From the NCBI RefSeq assembly GCF_900110755.1, contig NZ_FOFF01000009.1, positions 1 through 64,000 of the forward strand: a DNA stretch of 64,000 nucleotides, given 5' to 3'. How positions within the stretch are numbered: the stretch's first letter is position 1; the number at the start of each line of letters is the position of its first letter. This document shows positions 44,229 to 53,554 of this stretch, piece after piece. The position numbers and the translations under genes are program-made. This DNA is from Streptomyces sp. yr375. GTDB lineage: Bacteria; Actinomycetota; Actinomycetes; Streptomycetales; Streptomycetaceae. The notes under the pieces were generated by a model, which worked only from the letters and a program-made list of their open reading frames with translations, did not search any database and was not told the DNA's origin.

Positions 44229-47125
44229 CGGACACCGTCGCCGCTGCTCCAGGCGCCGTCCGGCTGAACACCGCGACCGTCACCCAGTACCTGTCCTCGC
44301 AGACCTCCCTCGCCGCCTCCCTGACCGGAGAAGGCGGGGGCAGGCGTCGGGTCGTGCTGCTGCGGTCCGCGCCCCAGTGGGAGGGGCCCGCCGAACCAGT
44401 CTGGGGCGAGGGCCGGACGGCCGGGGTCGCGGTGGCGCCCTCACCGCTCGCCGTCCACGAACTCGTCCTCGACCACCTGGCGGGCCGGCGCCCCGGCCCC
44501 GCCGTCCTGGTCGTCCTCACCGACCGTGAGCAGAACGAACTCGACCCGGCGATCAGCGCACGCGTCCACAAGAAACACATCGACATGGTCGACAGCTGGG
44601 ACGTCGTGCGGGAGGCGTTCGGCGCCCGGCAGATCGACCCGCGCCTGAAGGACGTCAACTGGGCCGCCGAAGCCCTGCTCGACGCCACCCCGCCCGGCGG
44701 CTGGCCGCCGGTGCCCGGCGGCTGGCTGTCCCGGCAGTACGCCCTCACCTCACTCGCCCAGCGCCGCCTGCGCCTCGGCCGTTACGACACCGAGGGCGGC
44801 ACGCGACGCCCCGGCGAGGACCGGCTCGACGCGCAGACCCTGCTGCACTGGTCGACCGGGCCCGGAGCCCCCGAGCGGCTGCTGGGCCTGCGGGGTCCCG
44901 AGCGCGCCGGGCTGGCCGCCTTCCTCGGCGAGGAGGACCAGGCCGGTCTCGCCGGACGCGCACTGCTCGCTCTCGTCGACGCCGAGCGCGGCGCGGACGC
45001 CGCCGCCTTCGGCCTCGTATGCGAGGCCCTGTGGCAGCACGCCGAGCCCGCCCCCGAGACGTATCAGGCCCGGGGCCGTGCCGAACGCTACTTCGGCGAC
45101 CAGCCCCCAGCCGTCGGCGAACAACTCGACGCCCTGGTGGGCGTCTTCGGCCGGTCTGCCGAGGAGTACGTGGGCACGCTGCTGACGGCCGGTCACCGGG
45201 GCGGCGCCGACGCCGACCAGGCCCGCGAGGCGCGCCGCACCAGTGGCATCGTGCTCGACCGGGCTGCCGCGCTGGCCCGCCAGTTCGGCGCGCAGGCGGC
45301 CGTCGCGGCGAGCCCCGTCCTGCGCGGCGGACTGGAAGCCCGGTTCACCGCCGTCGGCCAGGCCCTCGCGGCGGGCGACACGGCCGCGGTCACGGAGGCC
45401 GTCCGACTGCTCGCGGACCACCGGCTCGCCACCGACCCGGAGGAGTCCGCCCGCATCGAACGCGCCCGCATGGGGCAGCGCCTCGCCCTCTGGCTGGCCA
45501 CCGACCCGTCGGCCGATGCCCCCAGCGTCGCCGACGCCATACAGCGGCACGTGGCCGAGACCGGCTGGGCCGACCTCGCCCTGGAGCACATCGAGGCCGG
45601 CGGCGACCCGGATCCCGTCCTCAAGGCCGCCTACGACACACTCGGCACGCGCGTCAGGGACCGGCGGCGGCAGATCGACGCGTCCTTCGCGCGCTCGCTC
45701 TCCGGCTGGACGCGGGACGGCACCCGGCCCGGCGGCATGCTCACCGTCGAGACCTTCCTCGACCGGGTGGCCGGACCCGTCGTCCGGCGCGGGGAGGAGC
45801 GGCGGGTGCTGCTGCTCGTGCTCGACGGCATGAGCGCGGCCATAGCGAACGAACTCGGCGAGGAACTGCGCCGCTCCTGGGCGGAGTTCGACCCGCTGGC
45901 CGAGGACACCCCGCGTCGGCGGGCAATGGCCGCCGCCCTCCCCACCGTGACGGCCGTGTCCCGGACCTCGCTCTTCGCAGGCACCCTGATGAAGGGCACC
46001 CAGGCTGACGAGAAGCGGCTCTTCCCCGCGCTGAAACTGTGGAGCGGGGCACCGGCCGCCGTCTTCCACAAGGACGACCTGCGCACCGAGACCGCGGGCG
46101 ACACCTTCGGCCCCGCCCTCACGGAAGCGCTCACCGACAGCAGGACCCATGTCGCCGTCGTCCTCAACGCCATCGACGACCGGCTCGCCAAGGAACAGAA
46201 ACTCGGCGACGGAGCCTGGCGGGTCGACGACGTACCCGGCCTGCGCGACCTGCTCCGGGTGGCGGCGGCCCAGGGCATGGCCGTCATCGTCACCAGCGAC
46301 CACGGTCACGTCGTAGACCGGCACGGAACGAAGGCCGACGCGGCCACCGAGCCCGCATCCGCGCGCCACCGCCTGGCCGGCGGCCCCATCGGCGAACGGG
46401 AGATCGCTCTGACCGGACCGCGTGTGGTCTGGCCCGAGCCCGGCGCGTCAATCGTCGCGCTCTGGGACGCGGACTCCCGCTACACCGCCCTCAAGGCCGG
46501 CTACCACGGCGGGGTCTCCCTCGCCGAGTTCACCATTCCGGTGCTCGCCTTCCTGCCGTTCGGGGCGGAACCCCCCAAGGGGTGGCGGGAGTTGGGGGAT
46601 CAGCGGCCACCCTGGTGGGCTTCGAAGGAGGCGGGCAGGCCGGTGTCGGGCGAGCGTTCGGGTCAGTCGGCCGGCGCGGCCCCGAAGAAGGGGACGGCGA
46701 AACCCCGGAAGAAGCACCCCGAACCCGGGACACTGCCCGACGCGCTGTTCGACGTGGCGCTGACCGCCGGGGGAGACGACGCGCTGCTCACACCGACCCT
46801 CGTCTCCCGGACCGAAGCGCTCGTCAAGGCGCTGCTCGACTCGGAGACCTATCAGGTGCAACTCGAGGGTCTGGCCCGCAAGCCGCAGCAGGAGCAGGTC
46901 CACAAGGCCCTCGCCGCCCTGCTCGACGCGGGTGGCACCCTGCCCGTGACCGCGCTCGCCCAGCGGGCGGGCATGCCCACCACCCGGGGCGACGGCTTCG
47001 CCGCGGTCCTTCGGCAACTCCTCAACTACGACGGCGTACAGGTGCTGGAGACCCTGCCGGACGGGCGCACGCTACGGCTCCATGAGGGGCTGCTCCGCGA
47101 GCAGTTCGCCCTCGGGGTGCACTGA
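44225..47125 (+). CDS. pglZ: PglZ: alkaline-phosphatase-fold protein of BREX
   Basis: A 966-aa protein from ATG 44225. The PglZ domain lies in the second half: [17 protein letters not shown] (~529), [18 protein letters not shown], then [17 protein letters not shown], which supply the metal-binding Asp and His residues of the alkaline phosphatase superfamily. The N-terminal half is helical and Ala/Arg-rich. PglZ is the hallmark of all BREX types; in S. coelicolor it is needed for resistance and checks PglX toxicity. The last ~80 residues have a winged-helix look ([20 protein letters not shown]). Confidence 0.93.
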   Translation: MTDTVAAAPGAVRLNTATVTQYLSSQTSLAASLTGEGGGRRRVVLLRSAPQWEGPAEPVWGEGRTAGVAVAPSPLAVHELVLDHLAGRRPGPAVLVVLTDREQNELDPAISARVHKKHIDMVDSWDVVREAFGARQIDPRLKDVNWAAEALLDATPPGGWPPVPGGWLSRQYALTSLAQRRLRLGRYDTEGGTRRPGEDRLDAQTLLHWSTGPGAPERLLGLRGPERAGLAAFLGEEDQAGLAGRALLALVDAERGADAAAFGLVCEALWQHAEPAPETYQARGRAERYFGDQPPAVGEQLDALVGVFGRSAEEYVGTLLTAGHRGGADADQAREARRTSGIVLDRAAALARQFGAQAAVAASPVLRGGLEARFTAVGQALAAGDTAAVTEAVRLLADHRLATDPEESARIERARMGQRLALWLATDPSADAPSVADAIQRHVAETGWADLALEHIEAGGDPDPVLKAAYDTLGTRVRDRRRQIDASFARSLSGWTRDGTRPGGMLTVETFLDRVAGPVVRRGEERRVLLLVLDGMSAAIANELGEELRRSWAEFDPLAEDTPRRRAMAAALPTVTAVSRTSLFAGTLMKGTQADEKRLFPALKLWSGAPAAVFHKDDLRTETAGDTFGPALTEALTDSRTHVAVVLNAIDDRLAKEQKLGDGAWRVDDVPGLRDLLRVAAAQGMAVIVTSDHGHVVDRHGTKADAATEPASARHRLAGGPIGEREIALTGPRVVWPEPGASIVALWDADSRYTALKAGYHGGVSLAEFTIPVLAFLPFGAEPPKGWRELGDQRPPWWASKEAGRPVSGERSGQSAGAAPKKGTAKPRKKHPEPGTLPDALFDVALTAGGDDALLTPTLVSRTEALVKALLDSETYQVQLEGLARKPQQEQVHKALAALLDAGGTLPVTALAQRAGMPTTRGDGFAAVLRQLLNYDGVQVLETLPDGRTLRLHEGLLREQFALGVH

Positions 47126-47238
47126 CAGCGGTCGGGGTGCCTCTGACGTTCACCTGAAGGCATCCCGAGCTGTGCGTTCGCTGCTCGCGGATCGCTGTTG
47201 CCAGGCAGAAGGCTCACGCGCGCAGGTGGTGAACACGG

Positions 47239-47325
47239 CTTCGAGTCCCGGGCATGAATGGTGCCGGGTGCGACGACGATCTCGACGCAGTCGGCGCCAC
47301 TCGTGCCTCTGGAGCTGCTGGGCTG
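47239..47325 (-). pseudogene. DUF397 gene fragment
   Basis: About 29 codons on the minus strand read like the core of a DUF397 protein (SSSRGTSGADCVEIVVAPG, then IHARDSK), without a start, the N-terminal KSS tryptophan or the usual end. It appears to be debris of another XRE-DUF397 unit in the 330-base gap after pglZ. Nothing else is seen in that gap except the ribosome site of the next gene. Confidence 0.45.
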
Positions 47326-47455
47326 CAGCGAGCCCGTGGCCTGCCATGTGCTGCGCACGCGGTCATCCTGCGGGCCCAATGTCGGTGCGGATCATTACAG
47401 TTGTTCCGCCGGCCGCGCCCGTGCGGCCGGATCCGTTCTCGAAGGAGCTCCTAAG

Positions 47456-48766
47456 GTGCCTATACGAAGACGTGCGGCAGGTGCCGCGCTGGTCTTAGCG
47501 GCCGCCTCGTTCAATCTGCTCGGTGCCCCCGGCACGGCAGCGGCACAGCCCCGGGGCAGCATCGTCCTGCCCGTGCGGTCGCACTGGCAGACCCTCGCCG
47601 ACAGCCGCCATGTGTATGTCAGCTCGCCCGGCGACGACGCTGTGCTGGCCACCGACCACGACGGGCAGGTCGTGAAGAAGGTGGAGGGTCTCGACGGGGC
47701 GCGGGGCATGGCCGAGTCGGCCGACGAGTCCACCCTGTACGTGGCGCTCCCGGACGCTGACGCGATCTCCGTCATCGACACCGCGACCTTGACCGAGACG
47801 CGGCGCATCTCCACCGGGACCGACACCGAACCGGAGAGCGTCGCCCTCGCCGGCGACCGGCTCTTCTTCGGCTACCAGGCCACCGTCTTCGACGCAGGCA
47901 TCGGGTCGGTCGCCATCGCCGAGGCGAGCCCGACCGTCCGCCTGGACGACAACCCCGTCTGGTACGGCAAGCCGCGGCTCGCCTCGTCGTCGGGCGCGCC
48001 CGACCGGCTCGTCGCCGCGGAGAGCCAGGGCACGGCGGGCATGCGTGTGTACGACGTGGGCTCCGGCACGCTTCAGGAGACCGCCTACAGCGACGCCGTC
48101 GGCGATGTCGAGGACGTGGCGGTGACGCCGGACGGCAGCAGTGTGATCACCGCGAACGGCTCCAACTACTACCACCAGCGGTGGCGCCTGTCGGACCTGA
48201 CGGAGGAGGCCCAGTACGACACGGGCGCCTACCCCAACTCCGTCGCTGTCGACTCCCACGGCACGGTCGCCGCGGGGATCGTGGCGGGAGGGGACTGGGA
48301 CCTCTACCTCTACCGCCCGGGAGAGACCACCGCATACCGCACGGTCGCGTTGTCGTGGCCGTCCATGGATCTGCTTAACCGGGGCGTGGCCTGGGCACCC
48401 GACGGCAACCGGCTGTTCGCCACCCGCTTCCCCTACTCGGGCGAGTTCATCCTCGACATCGTCACCGACGTCGCCAAGGCATCCAGCACGATCACTCTGT
48501 CCGCCCCGCCGACGAACCCCGTCGGCGCGCCGGTCACCGTGACGGGGAAAATGACCTCCCTGATCTCCTTCCCCGAGGACAGAGCGGTCACGGTGACGCG
48601 GAACGGCGTGGAGCTGCCGGATGTGCAGGTCGCACGGGACGGCACCTTCCACTTCAGTGACACCCCGCCTGACTGGATGACATATCCCCAGTACACGGTC
48701 ACCTACACGGGCGACGACACGCATGTGTCCGGCACGGCGACCGTCATGGTCGAGCTCGTCGGCTGA
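47456..48766 (+). CDS. Secreted YncE-like beta-propeller protein with Ig-like C-terminus
   Basis: A 436-aa protein from GTG 47456 with AAGGAG upstream. The N-terminal signal peptide (RRRAAGAALVLAAASFNLL, cleavage near TAAAQP) predicts export. Residues ~50-340 contain beta-propeller blades (HVYVSSPGDDAVLATDHDGQVV, TLYVALPDADAISVIDTATL, DVAVTPDGSSVITAN). The C-terminal ~100 residues look like a bacterial Ig-like domain (ITLSAPPTNPVGAPVTVTG, YTVTYTGDDTH). An extracellular binding or surface role is likely. It is an unexpected cargo between pglZ and brxD and has no evident link to BREX. Confidence 0.78.
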   Translation: MPIRRRAAGAALVLAAASFNLLGAPGTAAAQPRGSIVLPVRSHWQTLADSRHVYVSSPGDDAVLATDHDGQVVKKVEGLDGARGMAESADESTLYVALPDADAISVIDTATLTETRRISTGTDTEPESVALAGDRLFFGYQATVFDAGIGSVAIAEASPTVRLDDNPVWYGKPRLASSSGAPDRLVAAESQGTAGMRVYDVGSGTLQETAYSDAVGDVEDVAVTPDGSSVITANGSNYYHQRWRLSDLTEEAQYDTGAYPNSVAVDSHGTVAAGIVAGGDWDLYLYRPGETTAYRTVALSWPSMDLLNRGVAWAPDGNRLFATRFPYSGEFILDIVTDVAKASSTITLSAPPTNPVGAPVTVTGKMTSLISFPEDRAVTVTRNGVELPDVQVARDGTFHFSDTPPDWMTYPQYTVTYTGDDTHVSGTATVMVELVG

Positions 48767-48768
48767 CC

Positions 48769-48795
48769 GGGCCGGGCATTTTGCCGATCCGGCCC
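48769..48795 (+). terminator. Hairpin after the beta-propeller gene
   Basis: GGGCCGG and CCGGCCC pair around a 13-base loop, three bases past the stop codon. Confidence 0.55.
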
Positions 48796-49161
48796 CACAC
48801 AGCGCCGGCGTACCGGAGGTCGTTGGGCCAAGGGCGCTCAGGCTCAGGGAAGGGATCGTGAGAGGAGACGGCGCATCTGGAGTGATGGCCAGCCAGTCCA
48901 CCTGCCTGGCTCTAATCCCACCAGAGTGACGGCCACGGCGAGCACAGGCGGGTGGGAGGCCGTGATGCCGCGACACCTCAGCCGTCGGACCAGGCAAAGA
49001 GATCCGACGACCTCAGTCATCTTCGGCTGATCGTCATTCCCTGCTGTAACCGCCAAACCTCCGCGACATGATCGGCCGGACAAGTCCTGGATGAGACGGC
49101 CACCTGTCACCTCTTGCCGGTCCAACCTGACGCTCACTTCCCGAGACCGCCACCCACCGCC
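48796..49161. other. Intergenic region with no recognisable gene
   Basis: A 366-base gap between convergent genes. No frame has a ribosome site or family resemblance. It may contain eroded sequence. Confidence 0.45.
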
Positions 49162-50208
49162 TCAGGACACGAACGCCCGCAGCAGCTTCGCGAACGTCGT
49201 CAGCTCGTCGAGAAGCTCCTGCGGAAGCGGCTTCTCGTCGAAGTGCGCGATCCGGTTGCGGATGTCCTTCACCTGCTTCAGACGGCCGATGAACTGCTCC
49301 CTGGGCATGTTGGGCCACTTCAGGGCTTCCCAGTTGGCGTCGGCGGCTTCGGCCAGCGATGTCTTCGTCTGGTCGCCGTCCAGAAGCTTCAGATAGTCGC
49401 CGAACATGAGGTCGGAGACCTGGCCCGTGCGGTGCTCGGCCTTCTTGTTCGTCTGGACGGCCTTGATGGTCTCCTCGTCCAGTGCCGCGCCCAGGCAACG
49501 GCGCAGCAGGGACTCGATCTCGCCGACGATGAAGAAGGGCCGTGCCGCACCCTCGAAGCGGTCCGTGACGTCCGCTGCGCTGACGATGCCGGAGAGACAG
49601 CCGTCGTCGCCCCGGACAAGGAGGTAGCCGTGTTCGCGGATGATCGGCAGGGCGGAGAAGAACTCCTGGCGGGTGTCGGCGACCGGAAGGGAGTCCTTCT
49701 CCATCGCGTTGTCCAGAGTCGGCTGCTTGCCCGCTTCGTACATCTTGGCGACGGACCCCCAGGTGACCACCCCGTGGATCTGCGCCATACCGGTGGTCAC
49801 CGGGACTTGTGCGAGGCCCTTCGTGCGCATCAGGAACGTGGTCTGCGCCAGGGGCGTACCGGGACCGACAGACACCAGACCGCGCCGCGCCGACGGGATG
49901 TCTCCGAGCAGCAGACGCTGCGGCAGGGCGGCCGAGGGCAGGGACTCGTCCGTCTCGTCCTCCTCCACGCCCGCGGGGGCGGCCTGCGCGGGGACGGACG
50001 CGAGCGGCACCACTTCGACGTTGCTGCGCTGACCGCAGACGGCGAAGTCCGGCAGCGTCGTCAGCCCGGCGTCCGTGAGTGCCTGCGAGATGCGGTGCAC
50101 CGTACGGTGGTCGCGGACCCTGACCTGAAAAAGGTCCAGAATGTCCTGCACGGGCACGGTCCTGCCCTTGAGCGCGGCGAGGTCCTGCCCGCTCGGTGCG
50201 GTCGTCAT
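49162..50208 (-). CDS. CBS-domain protein with C-terminal HEPN domain
   Basis: A 348-aa protein from ATG 50208, overlapping the DUF262 stop. Residues ~1-60 are a small helical region (VQDILDLFQVRVRDHRTVHRISQAL). Residues ~105-230 carry paired CBS motifs (PLAQTTFLMRTKGLAQVPVTTG, GVVTWGSVAKMYEAG, then YLLVRGDDGCLSGIVSAADV). The C-terminal ~100 residues form a HEPN-like helical domain (FGDYLKLLDGD, FIGRLKQVKDIRNRIAHFDEKPL) with the RNxxxH ribonuclease motif (RNRIAH). CBS pairs bind adenine nucleotides, and HEPN domains are common RNase effectors in abortive infection. Known facts end there; a nucleotide-gated RNase is my inference. Confidence 0.78.
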   Translation of the reverse strand: MTTAPSGQDLAALKGRTVPVQDILDLFQVRVRDHRTVHRISQALTDAGLTTLPDFAVCGQRSNVEVVPLASVPAQAAPAGVEEDETDESLPSAALPQRLLLGDIPSARRGLVSVGPGTPLAQTTFLMRTKGLAQVPVTTGMAQIHGVVTWGSVAKMYEAGKQPTLDNAMEKDSLPVADTRQEFFSALPIIREHGYLLVRGDDGCLSGIVSAADVTDRFEGAARPFFIVGEIESLLRRCLGAALDEETIKAVQTNKKAEHRTGQVSDLMFGDYLKLLDGDQTKTSLAEAADANWEALKWPNMPREQFIGRLKQVKDIRNRIAHFDEKPLPQELLDELTTFAKLLRAFVS

Positions 50209-52022
50209 CGGGCGTCGCCCTCCGCGAGGTCACGGAGCATGGTCCTCTTGCCCATGGCGGAGTGCACGAGATCCTGCAACTGCTTGGAACGGTCGTGGTA
50301 GAACCGTTCGTAGTCGTTGTCGCGGAGTGCTTCCGGATCGATGAGGTGGGTGGCGAGCACATCGTCGAACCACTCGGGGCGCATGTCGGAGGCGGCGACC
50401 ATCGTGGACAGGTAGGACGCCGGCGCCCCGGTCATGTCCATCGCCGCGCGGTAGGACAGCGGGGTCTTGTTCACGATGGAGTTCGTGGGCAGGTTCTGGC
50501 TGTTGCCCCGCCGGAACCAGGTCTTGGGGAAGATCTGCCGGACGTCCACGCTGTACTCGTCCAGCCTGCCGGGCTTGAGCGGGCTGTCCGTGTAGTGCCA
50601 GTCCACCGCCCCCTGCTTGACCAGCAGGGCGTAGATGCCCTTGTAGGCGGCACTGTTGCGGGTGGTGAGACTGTCGAGGCGGTCGGTGAAGAAGAACGCG
50701 TCCGTTACGGTGTCGGGCGCCCGGTCGTCCCGCGCGATCCAGGGGACGAGCTGCTCGACGTCACGGGTGAAGCGGGTCTCGGTGGAGCCGCCGTACATCT
50801 CGCCCAGGACTCCGCACCAGTACCACTGCTCGGTCTTCTCCTCCGCTCCCAGTCCGTCCAGCGCCGTGTCGAGGATGGCGCGGACGGCCGCGAGCGGGAC
50901 GAGCTGCGTCTTGTACGGCAGGTCGCCCGGGCGGACGATGCACTGCCGTTCCAGGAAGTCGCCCACCCAGGCGAAGGCGTCAGCGATTTTCGGTGCCAGC
51001 CGGACGAAGTCGGCCAGCGGAAGGTCCAGTAGGTCCCGGCGCTTGCACGACACCGTCGCCCCCCTGCCCGATTGCTTCCGTTCCCAGGTGCGTACCAGGG
51101 CGATGGCCTGCAGGAAGTCGATGCTGCTCAGCCCGTTCTCGAGGCCGCCGTCCAGACGGCCGAAGACCGGGTACTTGGCCGCCAGGCCCTGCTTGATCTC
51201 CCGCCATACTTGGGGGAGTTGGTAGTAGTCCCCGGTCTGGTCCACGTAGTCGCGGTCCCCGGCGTAGGTCGCGGTGAGCAGTTCGAAGACGTTGAGAGGC
51301 ACGCCGCCCGTATTGACCCGCTCGAAGACCGCGCACACGGCGTCCATAGACGTGGTGGCGGCCAGCCGGATCATCGGGACCTGAAAGGCGCGGACCTGCT
51401 GGAGGACCAACTCGTCGAACTGACCCCACAAGTTCCAGTTCCGGCCCTCGTCCGCCTTGACGTACGACATCATCCACTGGTTCACACGCTGGGCGTCGAA
51501 AACGAGATGCAGAGGGAAGAGACCGGCCGCGCACTCGTTCTCCGTGGTGCTCAGATCCAGCACCACCGTACGGTTGAAGTCGGTGCGGAGAACCTTGTCC
51601 GCCGGGACGGACAGGATGGCTTCGTCGCGATCCGCGCCCGGGCCCACGGCCTTCTCGATGTCGACGTAGTACCACCGCTCGATGGGCTTGTTACGGGCGT
51701 CCGCCGTCTCCACCGGGGCGTCCAACCACAGGGCCTGGAAGAGAGAGGTGAGACGCTGCTGACCGTCGAGCAGGAGGAGGTCCGCGGCCGGATCCCCGTC
51801 CGGGCGTGCTCCGGTGAGCGTTCGGGAACGGAATCGAGTGGCGCCGCCGGTCTGCAGAGTCATCACCACGCCGAGCGGATAGTCCAAGGTCACCGTCGCG
51901 ATGATCGCGCGGATCCGATCGTCGTCCCACTTCCAGTTCCGCTGGAAGTCGGGCAACTGTAAGGAGCCCGACGCCACATCCGCGAGTACGTCCTTGAGCT
52001 TCACATTGTCGAGTGCCGCCAC
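50205..52022 (-). CDS. DUF262 protein (GmrSD-like) with degenerate C-terminal HNH
   Basis: A 605-aa protein; GTG 52022 is chosen since similarity starts AALDNVKLKDVLADV and a purine-rich site precedes. The DUF262 (ParB/Srx-fold NTPase) motifs are intact: LPDFQRNWKWDDDRI, LDYPLGVVMTL and LLLDGQQRLTSLFQAL. Near the C-terminus the DUF1524-type HNH region is recognisable (IFPKTWF, NSIVNKTPLSYRAA), but the usual HH before IFP is RQ (DVRQIFPK), so nuclease activity is probably lost. GmrSD and BrxU, which share this layout, restrict modified DNA and BrxU is found inside a BREX locus. Co-translation with the CBS-HEPN gene suggests the nuclease role passed to the partner. Confidence 0.84.
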   Translation of the reverse strand: MAALDNVKLKDVLADVASGSLQLPDFQRNWKWDDDRIRAIIATVTLDYPLGVVMTLQTGGATRFRSRTLTGARPDGDPAADLLLLDGQQRLTSLFQALWLDAPVETADARNKPIERWYYVDIEKAVGPGADRDEAILSVPADKVLRTDFNRTVVLDLSTTENECAAGLFPLHLVFDAQRVNQWMMSYVKADEGRNWNLWGQFDELVLQQVRAFQVPMIRLAATTSMDAVCAVFERVNTGGVPLNVFELLTATYAGDRDYVDQTGDYYQLPQVWREIKQGLAAKYPVFGRLDGGLENGLSSIDFLQAIALVRTWERKQSGRGATVSCKRRDLLDLPLADFVRLAPKIADAFAWVGDFLERQCIVRPGDLPYKTQLVPLAAVRAILDTALDGLGAEEKTEQWYWCGVLGEMYGGSTETRFTRDVEQLVPWIARDDRAPDTVTDAFFFTDRLDSLTTRNSAAYKGIYALLVKQGAVDWHYTDSPLKPGRLDEYSVDVRQIFPKTWFRRGNSQNLPTNSIVNKTPLSYRAAMDMTGAPASYLSTMVAASDMRPEWFDDVLATHLIDPEALRDNDYERFYHDRSKQLQDLVHSAMGKRTMLRDLAEGDAR

Positions 52023-52204
52023 GTTCGTCCCACTCCCACCCTGCCGAATGTACGGAGAGTGATTCCAGCAGCGTATCCGGGTGACCGTCAACCGATTCAA
52101 CGAAGTAGGCGCCCCGCCACGGTGCCGCGGGGAAGGCGGACCGACCGACGGCCGCCTTGCTGTCCCCGTACGGACGTGCCCGAGGAAATGGAAGACTGGC
52201 TGCT

Positions 52205-53554
52205 GTGAGCAGCACCGGATCCCAGCGCCCCGCACAGGTGAGCGCCGCCCGCCGCCGTACCGTCATCGACGCGCTGCGACGCGGTGCCGTGCCCGACAGC
52301 GGCCTCGACCTGCTGGCTACCGGCCTCGACCGGTTCGAAGCGGCCCTGGACGCGGAACTGGACTCGGTGGCGTCGGGCGGGTCCGTTTTCAAGGCCGTAC
52401 GGGGCGAGTACGGGTCCGGCAAGACGTTCTTCACCCGCTGGCTGGGGGAGCGGGCCAAGCGTCACAACTTCGCCGTGGCAGAGATCCAGATCTCGGAGAA
52501 CGAGACACCGCTGCACAGACTTGAGACGGTCTACCGGCGGCTCACCGAGCGCCTCACCACCTCCAGCTTCCCTGCGAGCGCCCTCCGACCCGTCGTCGAT
52601 GCCTGGTTCTACGCCCTGGAGGAGGACGCCCTCGCGGCCGGAGCCACCGAGGACGAACTGCCCGGCGAGGTGGAGAAGCTCCTCGTCGCCCGGCTCGCCG
52701 AGGTGTCCCGGCACGCCCCGGCCTTCGCCACCGCCCTGCGCGGCTACCGGACCGCCCTCGCGGACGGCGACGAGGCCACCGCCGCGGCCGTCCTGGCTTG
52801 GCTCGGCGGCCAGCCGCACGTCGCCGCCTCCGCCCGCCGATCCGCCGGGGTGCGGGGCGACCTCGACCACTTCGGCGCGCTCGGGTTCCTGCAGGGCCTC
52901 CTCACCGTGCTGCGCGACTCAGGACACACCGGGCTGTTCGTCGTCCTCGACGAGGTGGAGACGCTGCAGCGGGTCCGGTCGGACGCCCGCGACAAGGCGC
53001 TCAACGCGCTGCGGCAGCTCATCGACGAGGTGCACTCGGGCCGCTTCCCCGGCCTCTACCTGGTCATCACGGGCACCCCGGCCTTCTACGACGGTCAGCA
53101 GGGCGTGCAGCGTCTGGCACCGCTCGCTCAGCGGCTGGCCACCGACTTCACCACCGACCCGCGCTTCGACAACCCTCGCGCTGTGCAGATCAGGCTTCCA
53201 GGCTTCAACCAGGAGTCCCTGGTCGGACTCGGTCTCACCATCCGTGACCTGTACGCCGATGCCGTAGAAGCACCCGACCGTGTGCGGAAGGTCGTCGACG
53301 ACGTGTATGTCGCGGACCTCGCGGTGGCCGTCGGCGGGGCGCTGGGCGGAAAGGTCGGAGTGGCTCCCCGGCTGTTCCTGAAGAAACTTGTCGGGGACGT
53401 ACTCGACCGCGTGGACCAGTTCGACGACTTCGACCCCCGGCAGCACTACCGGCTCACCGTCGCAGGCAGCGAACTCACCGACGTCGAGCGAAACCTGGCA
53501 GCCACGGTATCCGGAGACTCCGCGTCGGCTGATGACATCGACCTGGAGCTGTGA
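52205..53554 (+). CDS. brxD: BrxD: BREX type 2 ATPase (DUF2791)
   Basis: A 449-aa P-loop ATPase from GTG 52205, divergent from the DUF262 operon with a 182-base shared promoter region. Walker A is EYGSGKTFFTRWL (~69-81), and Walker B is LFVVLDEVETL. It opens with ARRRTVIDALRRGAVPDSGLDLLATGLDRF, the family start. BrxD is a core component of type 2 BREX and pairs with the BrxHI helicase. The stop overlaps the start of brxHI (GTGATG). Confidence 0.92.
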   Translation: MSSTGSQRPAQVSAARRRTVIDALRRGAVPDSGLDLLATGLDRFEAALDAELDSVASGGSVFKAVRGEYGSGKTFFTRWLGERAKRHNFAVAEIQISENETPLHRLETVYRRLTERLTTSSFPASALRPVVDAWFYALEEDALAAGATEDELPGEVEKLLVARLAEVSRHAPAFATALRGYRTALADGDEATAAAVLAWLGGQPHVAASARRSAGVRGDLDHFGALGFLQGLLTVLRDSGHTGLFVVLDEVETLQRVRSDARDKALNALRQLIDEVHSGRFPGLYLVITGTPAFYDGQQGVQRLAPLAQRLATDFTTDPRFDNPRAVQIRLPGFNQESLVGLGLTIRDLYADAVEAPDRVRKVVDDVYVADLAVAVGGALGGKVGVAPRLFLKKLVGDVLDRVDQFDDFDPRQHYRLTVAGSELTDVERNLAATVSGDSASADDIDLEL

